A stretch of DNA of 64,000 nucleotides from Myxacorys californica WJT36-NPBG1 (GTDB lineage Bacteria; Cyanobacteriota; Cyanobacteriia; Leptolyngbyales; Leptolyngbyaceae): the NCBI GenBank assembly GCA_019359315.1, contig JAHHHO010000026.1, positions 1 to 64,000 on the forward strand, read 5' to 3'. Position 1 is the first letter of the stretch; each line of letters opens with the position of its first letter. The notes under the pieces are model-generated. The model saw only the letters and a program-made list of their open reading frames with translations. It was not told the DNA's origin and did not search any database. A program made the translations under genes and the position numbers. Shown here one piece after another: positions 27,517 through 37,767 of the stretch.

Positions 27517-27833
27517 AGAGAGACACAAGCTTCACAACTCCAAACCTTCACAATCTCGATAACGGCTCGATAACTGAGGAAGACGGAAACTGCAAAACAC
27601 TAGGGATAAATGACTACTAGGCGGGATTTGAGCGATTTGATTTCAGTCTCCCTATCCTAAATGCAACAAAACAGAAGCACCAGAGCGGCGCTTCTGCAAC
27701 CTGCAAAAAACATAGGGGTTTTGAGAATTGCCGCTCCTTAAAATCAGAGCGGCGGCAGTAGCAAGGGGCTACTTCCATCATTGCCAAGCAGAGAGATGAG
27801 AAGCGAGAAGCCTCTCTGTTTGGTTAGAAGAAT
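27517..27833. other. convergent spacer with four consecutive stem-loops
   Basis: No protein gene. Four inverted repeats stand in a row: CAGAAGC/GCTTCTG (27672-27696), GCCGCTC/GAGCGGC (27730-27753), AGTAGC/GCTACT (27757-27773) and CAGAGAG/CTCTCTG (27789-27818). The last is placed to terminate petF; the others could terminate the SpoIID gene or belong to a structured RNA. Confidence 0.5.
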
Positions 27834-28548
<715 letters not shown>

Positions 28549-29496
28549 CTAGCAAGCTGCAAATTTATCCGTTGCCTCAATCAAAGCACTTAGGATTCCG
28601 GCTTCCATCATGGAATGTCCAGCATCAGGAACCACGATAAATTCAGCGTCAGGTAAAGCTTTATGTAAATCCCAGGCAGACGCCATTGGACAGACCACAT
28701 CGTAGCGACCTTGGATAATGACGATGGGAAGGTGACGGATACGATCGCACCCTTTTAATAACTGGTCATCTACCTCAAAAAAGCCTCGATTGGTAAAGTA
28801 GTGACACTCGATTCGCGCAAACGCTTCAGCAAAGGCATCTTCCTCAAAACGGTCTTGTAAATCAGGATCGACCAACAATCGGCTTGTACTTGCCTCCCAC
28901 ACAGACCAAGCTTTCGCGGCACGTTGACGGATTCCTGCATCGTCGCTCGTGAGCCGCTTGTAGTAAGCCGAGACTAAATTCTGTCGTTCTGCTTCAGGAA
29001 TCGGCGCAAGATATGATTCCCACGCATCAGGAAAAATCCAGCTTGCGCCTTCTTGGTAGAACCAGAGAATTTCTTTACGCCGAAGTAGAAAGATGCCGCG
29101 CAAGATTAAGCCCAAGCATCGATCGCTGTGCGTTTGAGCATAGGCCAAGGACAGAGTACTGCCCCAACTGCCGCCGAATACGACCCACTGATCAACGCCG
29201 AGATGCGATCGCAGTTTCTCAATATCGCTCACCAAATCCCATGTCGTATTCTCTCGCAGTTCGGCATGGGGCGTACTGTTGCCAGCACCACGCTGATCAA
29301 ACAAGATAATTCGCCATTGGCTCGGGTCAAAATACTGTCGGTATTCAGGAATCGTTCCACCACCTGGGCCACCATGCAGAAAGACAACCGGTTTTCCGTT
29401 CGGATTGCCTGACTGCTCGTAATAGAGGGTGTGAATCTCCGAGACGGGAAGCATCCCAGTTTGATAGGGTGCGATCGCGGGATAAAGCTTACGCAT
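28549..29496 (-). CDS. pip: prolyl aminopeptidase (proline iminopeptidase)
   Basis: A 315-residue alpha/beta hydrolase of peptidase family S33. It has the oxyanion motif HGGPGGG (about 41-47), FDQRGAGNS, the nucleophile elbow GGSWGS (Ser110), Asp in GRYDVVCP and His in DAGHSM. It removes N-terminal proline from peptides in the cytosol. Its ATG at 29496 lies just after the permease stop, which indicates coupling; an upstream in-frame start at 29547 would overlap the permease gene. Placement after a peptide-transporter permease suggests use of imported peptides. Confidence 0.93.
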   Translation of the reverse strand: MRKLYPAIAPYQTGMLPVSEIHTLYYEQSGNPNGKPVVFLHGGPGGGTIPEYRQYFDPSQWRIILFDQRGAGNSTPHAELRENTTWDLVSDIEKLRSHLGVDQWVVFGGSWGSTLSLAYAQTHSDRCLGLILRGIFLLRRKEILWFYQEGASWIFPDAWESYLAPIPEAERQNLVSAYYKRLTSDDAGIRQRAAKAWSVWEASTSRLLVDPDLQDRFEEDAFAEAFARIECHYFTNRGFFEVDDQLLKGCDRIRHLPIVIIQGRYDVVCPMASAWDLHKALPDAEFIVVPDAGHSMMEAGILSALIEATDKFAAC

Positions 29497-29500
29497 AGCA

Positions 29501-30640
29501 TTAGCGTTGCTGTAAACTGCGAGGATCGAGCGCATCGCGCAAGCCATCGCCTAGAAGATTAAATGCCAATACAGTCAGGATAATCAGCAAAGCGGGGGGC
29601 CAAATCAACCACGGTTGCAAAACTAAAATTGATGCATTTGTGGCAAGAGACAGCATGTTGCCCCACGATGGATCAGGCTGCTGAATGCCCAATCCAATTA
29701 AGCTCAGAACGGACTCCGCGACGATAAAGCTCGGTATTCTTAGCGTGGCGGAAATAATGACATACGTTGCCGTCTGAGGCAGCACATGGCGCAGAATAAT
29801 GTACAACGGCTTGCCACCCATTGCCCGTGACGCTTGCACAAATTCTTGCTCTTTAATTGACAGCACCTGACCGCGGATCACGCGTGCCAAGCTAGCCCAA
29901 CTGATAAAGGAAGTAATCAAGATAATCAGCAGAAATCGCTGAGCGCTGGACAACCCGGGTGGCAGTACGGCGGCTAAAGCAACGAGCAGATAAATGTCAG
30001 GAATCGTCATCAGCACTTCGACAAAGCGCATGAGTCCCGCATCTAGCCCGCCACCAAAATAGCCGGAAATCCCGCCTACTAGCATGCCTAGAGGGAACGA
30101 GAGCGCAATCCCGACTAAACCAATACTGAGACTAATTCTGCCGCCAAAAAGCAATCGGCTGAACTGATCCCGCGCTTGCTCATCGGTTCCAAGAAGGTTC
30201 CATCTAGCAGGGCCGATTGTGCCAAACAGGTGGAGATTGCTAGGAATACCAGGAAGAATCTCTATCTCCTCAAATCTTGGATCAGTGAGAGAAAGTTGCG
30301 TTGGCAGCGGCAGGCGCAGTTGAAGAATACGGTACGGATCGCCTTGCACAAAGAGTCGGATTGGCGATGGTTTTGAGCGATCGACAATCAGATTTCGTTC
30401 CCCCGTCTCGACGTTGATTGGGCCTTGAATAGTGGGATATGCATGGGGACCAACAAACTCGCCATTCTGATTTGTCCAGTAAATCTCGGTGGGCGGCAAG
30501 AGCGCTCCATCGATTTGAGATTCGTAGGGATCATAGGGCGCGACAAATTCAGCCCCAATCACCGCAAGATAGAACACCAGCAGAAGTAGCGCACCACAGC
30601 GGGCTAATGGATTTTTCTTGAGCTTTTGCCACCAGTTCAT
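29501..30640 (-). CDS. DppC/OppC-type peptide ABC transporter permease (orphan)
   Basis: A 379-residue permease with an N-terminal helix (about 16-34), a long periplasmic insert (about 40-145) and five C-terminal helices. The EAA loop is present (QASRAMGGKPLYIILRHVLPQ). It would form half of the channel of a dipeptide, oligopeptide or nickel importer. No second permease, binding protein or ATPase lies nearby, so the partners must be elsewhere. It is 30 bases after the AI-2E-type gene and directly before pip, probably one operon. Confidence 0.9.
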   Translation of the reverse strand: MNWWQKLKKNPLARCGALLLLVFYLAVIGAEFVAPYDPYESQIDGALLPPTEIYWTNQNGEFVGPHAYPTIQGPINVETGERNLIVDRSKPSPIRLFVQGDPYRILQLRLPLPTQLSLTDPRFEEIEILPGIPSNLHLFGTIGPARWNLLGTDEQARDQFSRLLFGGRISLSIGLVGIALSFPLGMLVGGISGYFGGGLDAGLMRFVEVLMTIPDIYLLVALAAVLPPGLSSAQRFLLIILITSFISWASLARVIRGQVLSIKEQEFVQASRAMGGKPLYIILRHVLPQTATYVIISATLRIPSFIVAESVLSLIGLGIQQPDPSWGNMLSLATNASILVLQPWLIWPPALLIILTVLAFNLLGDGLRDALDPRSLQQR

Positions 30641-30670
30641 AAGGCGTACGCGATGTGGGGTAGAGAGCGA

Positions 30671-31816
30671 TTAACGTTCTTGACCAACAACCGAAATCTT
30701 TTGGTCTTCGTCGTCTGACTCGGTTGATAAGATGGGTTCAAGGATACTATTTTCTACGATTTCCGAGAAGATCGAACCCGATTGAGGCGGCAAACTAGGA
30801 TTAAGAATGATATCTAGTATGGTTCTTATCACACTGGTTAGGGGAATCGCCAAAATCACGCCGAGCAGTCCGGCGACCCTAGCTCCAAACAGCAGCGACG
30901 CCAGAATAATCACGGGGCTTAAGCCCGTAAGATTGCCCAAAATTCGCGGCGCGATGAAATTGTCTTTGATTTGTTGCAGCGCGATCGCTGTCCCCAACAC
31001 TTGAAGTGCCAACCACCAGTCAATAAACGCGACGACAACACACACCGTCGCAATGCCCAGCGTCGCTCCCACAAAGGGAATAACTTCTAGGACACCAATG
31101 AACACGGCAAATACGAGGAAGAACGGCACCCTAAGCCACCAGAACGCAACCGATAGCGTCGTTGCCATAAATAGCCCTAACAGCAGTTGCCCCGAGGCAA
31201 ATCGCTGTAAGCTATCCCGCAGGGAGGCTGTAAGACTGTCTCGAATCGGGTCAGAGAAGATGCTGGTTAGCCCATTCCAAAGTTTGCCGCCATCGAGTAC
31301 AAAATAGAACGAAATCACCAGAATCAAAATTAAGTCCAGCACCCAGTTGAACGTACCAACGACTAATCCGATTCCAGTTGATGCGATCGCCTGTACCTGC
31401 CCTTGAACCTGAGCTGAAAGCTGCTGTTCTAAAAACGACAGATCAATCCCTAATCGCCGCGAGTCGCTCCAATCTTGGAGGTCGGTTAACTGCTGCTGGC
31501 CCGATCCAATCAGGTTGGGTAGATTCGTAATCAGCTGTTGAGCTTGGTGAAGAATGGGCGGCGCGATCGTCAGCCCAGCGACAACCAACGCCACTCCGGC
31601 AAGAAGATAGACGATCGCGGCGGCAAGCGGTCTTGGAAGAACTTGCTGCAACCGCACTACAGGGTAGTTCAACACAAACGCGACTAGCCCCGCCGTTACC
31701 AGAACGCTGAGTAATTCGCCAAAATAGGTAAGCGCGTTCAGCGTCAACCAACCCGTGACGAGAATCAGCAGCCAGGTAATGAGAAACTGTTGAATTGGAG
31801 AGAAAAAACGATCCAT
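30671..31816 (-). CDS. AI-2E-family transporter (PerM/TqsA type)
   Basis: A 381-residue membrane protein of the AI-2E exporter family (UPF0118). It has two N-terminal helices, a further helix pair before a periplasmic domain rich in Gln (QQLITNLPNLIGSGQQQL), and a C-terminal group with the conserved GVLEVIPFVGATLG and QQIKDNFIAPRILG segments. Members export small molecules or act as ion antiporters; the substrate here is unknown. A polar, acidic C-terminal tail (about 40 residues) is specific to this protein. It is the likely first gene of the minus-strand unit with the permease and pip. Confidence 0.9.
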   Translation of the reverse strand: MDRFFSPIQQFLITWLLILVTGWLTLNALTYFGELLSVLVTAGLVAFVLNYPVVRLQQVLPRPLAAAIVYLLAGVALVVAGLTIAPPILHQAQQLITNLPNLIGSGQQQLTDLQDWSDSRRLGIDLSFLEQQLSAQVQGQVQAIASTGIGLVVGTFNWVLDLILILVISFYFVLDGGKLWNGLTSIFSDPIRDSLTASLRDSLQRFASGQLLLGLFMATTLSVAFWWLRVPFFLVFAVFIGVLEVIPFVGATLGIATVCVVVAFIDWWLALQVLGTAIALQQIKDNFIAPRILGNLTGLSPVIILASLLFGARVAGLLGVILAIPLTSVIRTILDIILNPSLPPQSGSIFSEIVENSILEPILSTESDDEDQKISVVGQER

Positions 31817-31918
31817 AATTAAAGACTGAACGAGGATCGAGAGCCAAATTTGTCTTTACATCCTATCGCTTTTGCGTTCGATGAAATGGTGACGCGTTCT
31901 CGAACCCAGTGCTGCTCT

Positions 31919-32755
31919 CTAGTCGTCCAATGGTTCGTGTTCAACCACAAACACATTCGAGTACAAATTTGCAACAATTTGTTTACCCTGCTGGGTCAAC
32001 GATAAGTAGTACAGCGCGTCTTTAATGTAGGGATAAACGCCATGCCAGTAGAACTTTGGATAGTTTTTGCGTAAATCTCCCGGATGACGATAGCCTAACG
32101 CCCTATTTACGCCTGTCTCTTCAAATTCATAGTAGAGCGCACTGATCTTTTTTAGGTAACGTGGATCGCTGAGTTGCCCAATCAAATCGGACGCCCGAAT
32201 CAGACCCGGATAGTGGGTGGTGTTCTGATGGTCTTCGGCAGCTGGAACCGGAAACCGAGTCAGTTCAATGTTATATTTCACCACTTCAGCATCGATCAGC
32301 TTATGCCCGCCAAAGCGCTCATCCACAAACAGTTTGGCGCGATCAACATGGTAGGGCGTGAGAGCCGCATCCGAAGATCCGGGAGGCAGCGACACCATTT
32401 TGCGATCGCGCCCGGTGGCATACATTCCCTTTTGATCTTGACGACATACTCCTTTGACATAGCCAATGTCATGACAGACCAGCGCAATCACAAAGTGCAG
32501 CCAATCTTCACATGACACTCCTCCTTCCCGAATATGTCGTCCTCGAAGGATTTCTTGTCCGACCAGCGTTACTAAGATGGAATGCTCTACGTTGTGATAG
32601 AGGGCATCGCTGTTAGCAATATTTTCCATTGCCATCGATCCAACCCAGCCAATAATGTCTTCATAATCGGACTTCCAGCCACCGTATGTACGGTGATAGC
32701 CTTCTTTGAGTTTGCAGACAAAATCGTCGATTAGAAGCTCGGTTGCGTTAAACAT
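31919..32755 (-). CDS. HD-domain metalloprotein (cyanobacterial Npun_R2479-like)
   Basis: A 278-residue HD-superfamily phosphohydrolase-like protein. The metal ligands are visible as YHNVEHS (His) and LVCHDIGYVKG (the HD pair), followed by AKLFVDERFGGHKL and a later Asp in IRASDLIGQL. The family is widespread in cyanobacteria and has no established substrate; a nucleotide phosphatase or phosphodiesterase is possible. The ATG at 32755 (MFNATELLIDDF) matches the usual family start; a start at 32785 adds ten residues. It lies 102 bases upstream of the AI-2E-type gene. Confidence 0.8.
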   Translation of the reverse strand: MFNATELLIDDFVCKLKEGYHRTYGGWKSDYEDIIGWVGSMAMENIANSDALYHNVEHSILVTLVGQEILRGRHIREGGVSCEDWLHFVIALVCHDIGYVKGVCRQDQKGMYATGRDRKMVSLPPGSSDAALTPYHVDRAKLFVDERFGGHKLIDAEVVKYNIELTRFPVPAAEDHQNTTHYPGLIRASDLIGQLSDPRYLKKISALYYEFEETGVNRALGYRHPGDLRKNYPKFYWHGVYPYIKDALYYLSLTQQGKQIVANLYSNVFVVEHEPLDD

Positions 32756-33249
32756 GGGGGCGCTCAAAAGTTGCAATGCAGGCAATTTGACTTATTTTTC
32801 CCCAAATTTTCAAAAATTCTTGCTCACAAAGATCCTTGCTCAAAATAGGGAACAGCCCAAGCAGGAGATTGAGTATCTGTAATTCCAAAAGGGGCAGGGC
32901 CACAGATTCAGGAAATTCGCGTTTAGGAAGGACAGTGCATGGAAGCGGGACCAGCGATCGCCACTTTGGACGTTTCAGTAAGGGGTTTTCTTAAACCTAG
33001 AAGCCCCTTTCCCAGAGAGAGAACATGAACCTATTCTCTTGTCCCCTTTAATTTGTTTTAGAAATAAATCCTTATAGAGTTATTCTCTAATGAGGATTTT
33101 TAATTGTGAATTTGCCTTACTTGATATTTTAATTTTAAGAAAGTATTAAGTTTAAGTATGAGACCGCTTTTAAGGCCAATAGAGTTTGATGAGCGGTTGT
33201 AAACTCTCTGCTCTGTTCTATCTAAAAGTCGCTATAATACTTGTCACAT
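32756..33249. other. intergenic region before tRNA-Gly
   Basis: About 490 bases with no supported protein gene. It holds the upstream region of the HD gene (minus) and of tRNA-Gly (plus), and a GC-rich dyad around AAGGGG and CCCCTTT near 32980-33012 that could be a small terminator. Confidence 0.4.
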
Positions 33250-33320
33250 GCGGGTATAGTTTAGTGGCAAAATGAGACCTTCCCAAGGTTTAGTTGCGGG
33301 TTCGATTCCCGCTACCCGCT
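33250..33320 (+). tRNA. tRNA-Gly (anticodon CCC)
   Basis: A 71-nt tRNA with acceptor GCGGGTA pairing TACCCGC, anticodon loop TTCCCAA (anticodon CCC) and T-arm GCGGG-TTCGATT-CCCGC. The 3' CCA is not encoded. A strong hairpin terminator follows seven bases later. Confidence 0.95.
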
Positions 33321-33326
33321 TCGTCA

Positions 33327-33362
33327 AACAAGCCTCCTGATAACAGTATCAGGAGGCTTGTT
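33327..33362 (+). terminator. terminator after tRNA-Gly
   Basis: AACAAGCCTCCTGATA (33327-33342) pairs perfectly with TATCAGGAGGCTTGTT (33347-33362), a 16-bp stem with a 4-base loop. It directly follows the tRNA and could also serve the convergent DUF4114 gene. Confidence 0.85.
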
Positions 33363-33423
33363 GCATATCCAATAATTGTAGAGAACGTATTCCACAGCGA
33401 TTACCGACTATGACTGAACGCTC

Positions 33424-34593
33424 TTAAACGTTCTCAAATGTGATGGTTATGACCGCATCGTTAAAGTCGAGATCGCCACCAGCATACAGATCCTCAATAC
33501 TAAAGCTAGTACTTCCGGCGGCAGTTGTACCTGCGCCAATAAAGTGATCAAACTGATCTGCGTTTGCAGCGACGAAGTTGGAGTAGATATTGGGATTTTT
33601 GCCATTGAGGGCGTCATCTACTGTTGCATCCGCAATCAGATAGGTCGCGTAGACTCCACCTCCCGTCAGATCTGCCGCTACATCTCCCGCTCTCGCGCTA
33701 AAGGTAACGCCATCTGCCTGCGATCGCCGGACGATTGCCAAACCATAGCCTGCATCTCCTGGCTTATAGGACGTTCCATCACTCGGATCGATTACTGTTC
33801 CAAGCGCGTCTTCGATGCGGTACAAGCCCACCGTATTGTTGTAGTTAGCTGTGATGCTCTGGGTATTGATCAAGCTTCTAACCTGACCCGTGCGATCGCG
33901 CAGATCAAGCACTTGGTCTTGGGGTGCAGCAGGCAAATTAATGGGCGGAGTCTCAAATGTCGCTGTCAAAATCGCATCGTTAAAGTCGAGATCGCCGCCG
34001 CCAAACAGATCCTCCACCACGATTTTGCCATCTTCGGTTGTGCGCCAATGGTCAAACCCACCGTCCGAGTTAGCTGCCGTGAAGTTGAAGTAAGCGTTTA
34101 CGTCACCCCCTTGCAGAACGCTCTCGGCAGTATTGTTGGCAACGATATAGGGCGCATAGAGCGCTCCCCCTTGAAGCGCAACCGGGACATTTCCTGCCCT
34201 TGGATCAAACGTAATGCCATCACCAGCGGTTTGCGATCGCCGCACGGCTGCCTGACTGTATCCAGCATCCCCAGGCGCATAAGAGGTTCCACTGCTTGGA
34301 TCGATGACTGTACCTAGAGTATCCTCCACTCGGTAAATACCGACGGTGTTGTTGTAATCTGCAGTAATGGTCGTGGTATTAAAGAGTCCTCGAACGAGTC
34401 CCGTTAAAGATCGCAGGTCAAACACTTGGTCTTGAGGAGCGGCAGGAAGGCTTGCGCTTGATGCACCGCTGGGAGGGGTTGGAGGCGGGGTAAGGGGCCT
34501 GGGAGTTGTATCTAATACGGTAGTCTGATTTTGAAGAATGTCGGTGGTTAGGCCCGCAGATGACGAGCTAGAAATGGATTCACCCATAACCAT
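33424..34593 (-). CDS. double DUF4114-domain protein
   Basis: A 389-residue acidic protein of two tandem copies (about 50-220 and 225-389) of a DUF4114-containing unit. Each begins with LPAAPQDQV(F/L)DLR, contains TVIDPS-GTSY-PGDAGY and ends with GGGDLDFNDA or AGGDLDFNDA, the DUF4114 signature, probably a Ca-binding loop. The N-terminus is Ser/Pro-rich with no signal peptide; such proteins are often exported surface or adhesion proteins. CAGGGAG eight bases before the ATG at 34593 sets the start. An intact antisense frame of 257 codons in the same region is a coding shadow. Confidence 0.85.
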   Translation of the reverse strand: MVMGESISSSSSAGLTTDILQNQTTVLDTTPRPLTPPPTPPSGASSASLPAAPQDQVFDLRSLTGLVRGLFNTTTITADYNNTVGIYRVEDTLGTVIDPSSGTSYAPGDAGYSQAAVRRSQTAGDGITFDPRAGNVPVALQGGALYAPYIVANNTAESVLQGGDVNAYFNFTAANSDGGFDHWRTTEDGKIVVEDLFGGGDLDFNDAILTATFETPPINLPAAPQDQVLDLRDRTGQVRSLINTQSITANYNNTVGLYRIEDALGTVIDPSDGTSYKPGDAGYGLAIVRRSQADGVTFSARAGDVAADLTGGGVYATYLIADATVDDALNGKNPNIYSNFVAANADQFDHFIGAGTTAAGSTSFSIEDLYAGGDLDFNDAVITITFENV

Positions 34594-35331
34594 GGTGATA
34601 ACTCCCTGAGAAATGTACAACAGTCTTTGTCTTCTACGTGCAATATCAAAGATCGGTCGCTCATTGCACCAGCAGTGCGACCGGATTCACCCTTAATAGA
34701 TAGTAAATCAAACGAAAGCTAAAATAATTTTGTACAACGTAAAAATACTGAATTAAGAAATAAAAATTGCTACATAAATAATTTCTTCAATACGGAAAAC
34801 TTCATTAAAGGAAGCGCTAAAAAAACTCAGTATCACAGTGAAAATAAGCAATACACAATAATGAACTGAATCCAAACATCTTTGTTTCATTGAGCACAAA
34901 GATAATTAATTATAAAAATTTTTAACTGAATTAATGAATACAGATTAATTCTACATAATGTTCACATTTCACGTATCGCATTTCACTTAGATGAGTGATG
35001 TTTACACTAAGGGCAAAGTTGTAATCAATACTCAGTTTTTGCTGCTTAACGAAACGCTTAGAATCATTGTTTTGGTTCTCTTGAGACACACTATGGTGTC
35101 ACCTTCAGCTATCTAGAAATCTATAATTAATCAATCTAAAACTGTTTAGCGATAAGCAAATCAACTAAAAGATGCCACTATCAGATCAGTCGGTAAGGGC
35201 ATGAAGTGTCCTTACGACCTGTCGCGCTAATGAACAGAGTTGCTATTAAATCAGCGATCGCTTCAAAATGGCAAACGTATCTAAACTTATACGAGAAGTG
35301 AAGCTGAGAAAAATAGCGTTACTGCGATCGC
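34594..35331. other. AT-rich leader/promoter region of the DUF4114 gene
   Basis: About 740 bases without a supported gene between two minus-strand genes. The sequence is markedly AT-rich compared with its surroundings. It probably holds a long leader and promoter for the DUF4114 gene. No repeat array or structured RNA was recognised. Confidence 0.45.
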
Positions 35332-35823
35332 TTAGGAATTACCGTTATTTTTCGGTCGATTTAAGGCTCTACACTTCTCCTGAGCCGCTTCAAACGCTTC
35401 GAGATAAGCTTTACCACCCAACATGACATCGCCATAGTACTCATAAGGCATGGAGCCATAGATCGGGAGCGGATCGTCTTCAGGATAATCTTCCTTTGCT
35501 TCCTCGATCGCTGCTTTCAACTTCTTGGCAGTTAGCTGTTGTGCCGCAAAATAATAAAGTTCTTCCGGCTTGCGATTTAAGGAAGAAAAACTTGGATCAA
35601 TAATGCGTGTCGTTTCTGTACCGTTCTGAGACTCGCTAAGTTCTAACCAGCTATGCTCAATGGGTTTATGAGGCGCACCTGCAAACACCAAAAAACCTTG
35701 AACATATTGTGCGCCTTCGACTAGCGCAACTGCCTTTGCAGTATTCTCAAAACTGGCTTTCGCTTTGCTTTTGAGACGATTTGCAATCTCAATTGATCGC
35801 TCAGCATCCAACAACTTGTCCAT
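35332..35823 (-). CDS. conserved-looking protein of unknown function
   Basis: A 163-residue soluble protein with no signal peptide or membrane helix. A central segment HSWLEL...TTRIIDPSF resembles the His and Asp strands of transglutaminase-like folds, but no catalytic Cys is evident in the N-terminal helix region (the only Cys is near the C-terminus). I do not recognise the family. Regular secondary structure and normal codon use support a real gene. It stands alone between the DUF4114 gene and the peroxiredoxin. Confidence 0.65.
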   Translation of the reverse strand: MDKLLDAERSIEIANRLKSKAKASFENTAKAVALVEGAQYVQGFLVFAGAPHKPIEHSWLELSESQNGTETTRIIDPSFSSLNRKPEELYYFAAQQLTAKKLKAAIEEAKEDYPEDDPLPIYGSMPYEYYGDVMLGGKAYLEAFEAAQEKCRALNRPKNNGNS

Positions 35824-35871
35824 TACAGAAAATTATTTTTGGCACTATCCTATCCATTGTAGGGATGAATC

Positions 35872-35909
35872 CGTAATTCGTAATCAGAATTATCCAATTA
35901 CGAATTACG
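35872..35909. repeat. perfect inverted repeat of the CGTAATTCGTAAT type
   Basis: CGTAATTCGTAAT (35872-35884) pairs with ATTACGAATTACG (35897-35909) with a 12-base loop. It lies between two minus-strand genes, 13 bases from the peroxiredoxin stop. It may act as a terminator, and its sequence resembles a related repeat at 54646-54684. Confidence 0.7.
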
Positions 35910-35922
35910 AACGAATGAACCA

Positions 35923-36654
35923 TTACGCAGCAAAGTACGAGGCGACGGCTTCCGATCCGCCGATTAATTTGCCATCGATGAACACTTGAGGAACGGTGGT
36001 TGCACCTGTCATCGCTTTTAGCGATCGCAAGGTGACGTTCTGACCCAGCACAATTTCTTCGTAATCCAAGCCGTTCTCGCTCAGCGTCTGCTTCGCGTTG
36101 GCACAGAACGGACAGCCTACTTTCGTAAACAGCGATACGGTTTTGGGCTTTTCTGCATGAGCGTTGATGTAGTTCAACATCGTGTCTGCATCAGATACTT
36201 TGAACGGATCGCCCGGTTCATCGGGTTCGATAAACATCTTTTCAATCGTGCCATCTTTCACCAGCATCGAGTAGCGCCACGATCGCTTACCAAATCCTAG
36301 ATCCGTCTTGTCAACGAGCATTCCCATGCCTTCGGTAAACTCGCCATTCCCATCGGGAAGTAGCCGAATATGATCAGCGCGCTGATCTTTTGCCCATTCG
36401 TTCATCACAAACGTATCATTAACAGAAATGCAAACGATCTCATCAACACCATTGTCCTTAAACACTTTTGCAAGATCGTTGTATCCAGGAACATGAGTTG
36501 AAGAACACGTTGGCGTAAATGCTCCAGGCAATGCGAAAACGACTACAGTTTTACCAGCAAAAATATCGTCAGTGGTGATGTTGACCCACTGATTATTTTC
36601 ACGGGCGCGAAAGGTAACGCTAGGAACTTTTTGCCCTTCTCGATTGGCAAGCAT
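35923..36654 (-). CDS. peroxiredoxin 5-glutaredoxin hybrid
   Basis: A 243-residue fusion. Residues 1-165 are a Prx5-type peroxiredoxin with the peroxidatic Cys50 in [15 protein letters not shown]. Residues 170-243 are a glutaredoxin with CPFC (181-184), TVPQVFIDG and GGSEA. Such hybrids reduce H2O2 and alkyl hydroperoxides in the cytosol using glutathione through their own Grx domain. The length matches other bacterial hybrids. AGGAGA nine bases before the ATG supports the start. It is a single-gene unit. Confidence 0.95.
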   Translation of the reverse strand: MLANREGQKVPSVTFRARENNQWVNITTDDIFAGKTVVVFALPGAFTPTCSSTHVPGYNDLAKVFKDNGVDEIVCISVNDTFVMNEWAKDQRADHIRLLPDGNGEFTEGMGMLVDKTDLGFGKRSWRYSMLVKDGTIEKMFIEPDEPGDPFKVSDADTMLNYINAHAEKPKTVSLFTKVGCPFCANAKQTLSENGLDYEEIVLGQNVTLRSLKAMTGATTVPQVFIDGKLIGGSEAVASYFAA

Positions 36655-36822
36655 AAATGAGTCTCCTGTTAATTAAACCCTCTAAGCGTATTCGGAACGA
36701 GTACGAGTTGTCAACTAAGAACTTTCTAGCGCTTACAAAGCAACTTCTTTGAGCATCGCGTGCTAATTGCACAGACTTCGGCACTCTCTATGACATTCTT
36801 TGAAATAGTAAATGCTTCTTGA

Positions 36823-37767
36823 TTAGTCGTCTAACGCTGCAAACGCATACTTATTTTCAGGCCGCTCAACTTTTGTAGCGGCTGTCAGTTTCTGAAGAAA
36901 TTCTTCTGCTAACGTTGAAAATGCTTTTGCCCCTGCCGTTCCTGGGTTGCTCAGCACAACAGGCGTGAAGGCATCAACTGCCCTTGCAACATTGACATCT
37001 ACTGGAATGCGTGTCTTGAATAATTTCGCTTCGCTGAAATCTTCATTGAGCCGCTTCATCACTTGCCCATGATAGCGGCTTGAGAACAGGTTGCCAGAGA
37101 GCGTAAACGCAATGCCTAAAAGCTCGATCGCTAAGGGTCCTGCTTCTGTCCGATGAAGCTCTCTTAACTTTGAAATCCGGCGTTCTAAAAGCTGGATTCC
37201 GATGAGCGACAGCGGCTCTGGGCGAGCTGGAATAAAATAGAAATCGCTGGCTAATAATCCGCTTCGAGTAATGAGGTTATACCCAGGAGCGCAATCTAAA
37301 ATGATCAGGTCGTAGTCTTTGACGATCGGTTGCAAGAGCTTACGAATCAAATTCTTCTCAAAATCGTTCCACACTTGCTCAAAGTCTGCAACTCCTGTCT
37401 GAACGGCAGTCCGGTGCAGCATGTCAGAGACGAGAAACTCATCGTATAGCTCAATATCTCCTGGCAACAAATCTAAGCCTTTGACGTTAGAGATATAGGC
37501 ACGAATCGCTTCGGGTACAACCGTTGGCAATTCTTTGTCAGATAAAATTGCTCGTTTGACTAAGTTTCTTAAGGTACGTTTGTCACCACGAACTTTAGCG
37601 AAATCAGCAGGCGTCATGAGGCTCAGTGTTGCGCTGATTTGAGTATCTAGATCAACAATGAGAACGCGCTTTTGGTGATGCTTGGCAAGGCAAGTAGCAA
37701 GATTGACCGTCAGCGTGGTTTTGCCAACACCGCCTTTCATGTTTGCAGTTGCGATGATGTGAGCCAT
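36823..37767 (-). CDS. ParA-family ATPase (stand-alone)
   Basis: A 314-residue P-loop ATPase of the ParA/MinD (deviant Walker) class. It has the signature NMKGGVGKTTLTVN, Walker A' VLIVDLDTQ and Walker B YDLIILDCAPGYN. ParA ATPases dimerise on DNA and move plasmids, chromosomes or protein cargo with a ParB-like activator. No ParB of its own lies downstream; the ParB-like protein on the other side of the divergent region may serve it. AGGAGG nine bases before the ATG sets the start. The upstream region has TATA-like elements in both directions. Confidence 0.9.
   Translation of the reverse strand: MAHIIATANMKGGVGKTTLTVNLATCLAKHHQKRVLIVDLDTQISATLSLMTPADFAKVRGDKRTLRNLVKRAILSDKELPTVVPEAIRAYISNVKGLDLLPGDIELYDEFLVSDMLHRTAVQTGVADFEQVWNDFEKNLIRKLLQPIVKDYDLIILDCAPGYNLITRSGLLASDFYFIPARPEPLSLIGIQLLERRISKLRELHRTEAGPLAIELLGIAFTLSGNLFSSRYHGQVMKRLNEDFSEAKLFKTRIPVDVNVARAVDAFTPVVLSNPGTAGAKAFSTLAEEFLQKLTAATKVERPENKYAFAALDD

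Noticed and set aside
33544-34317. 257-codon open frame antisense to the DUF4114 gene
   Set aside because: It is Cys/Ile/Arg-rich without a protein-like pattern and lies opposite a repetitive, well-supported gene.
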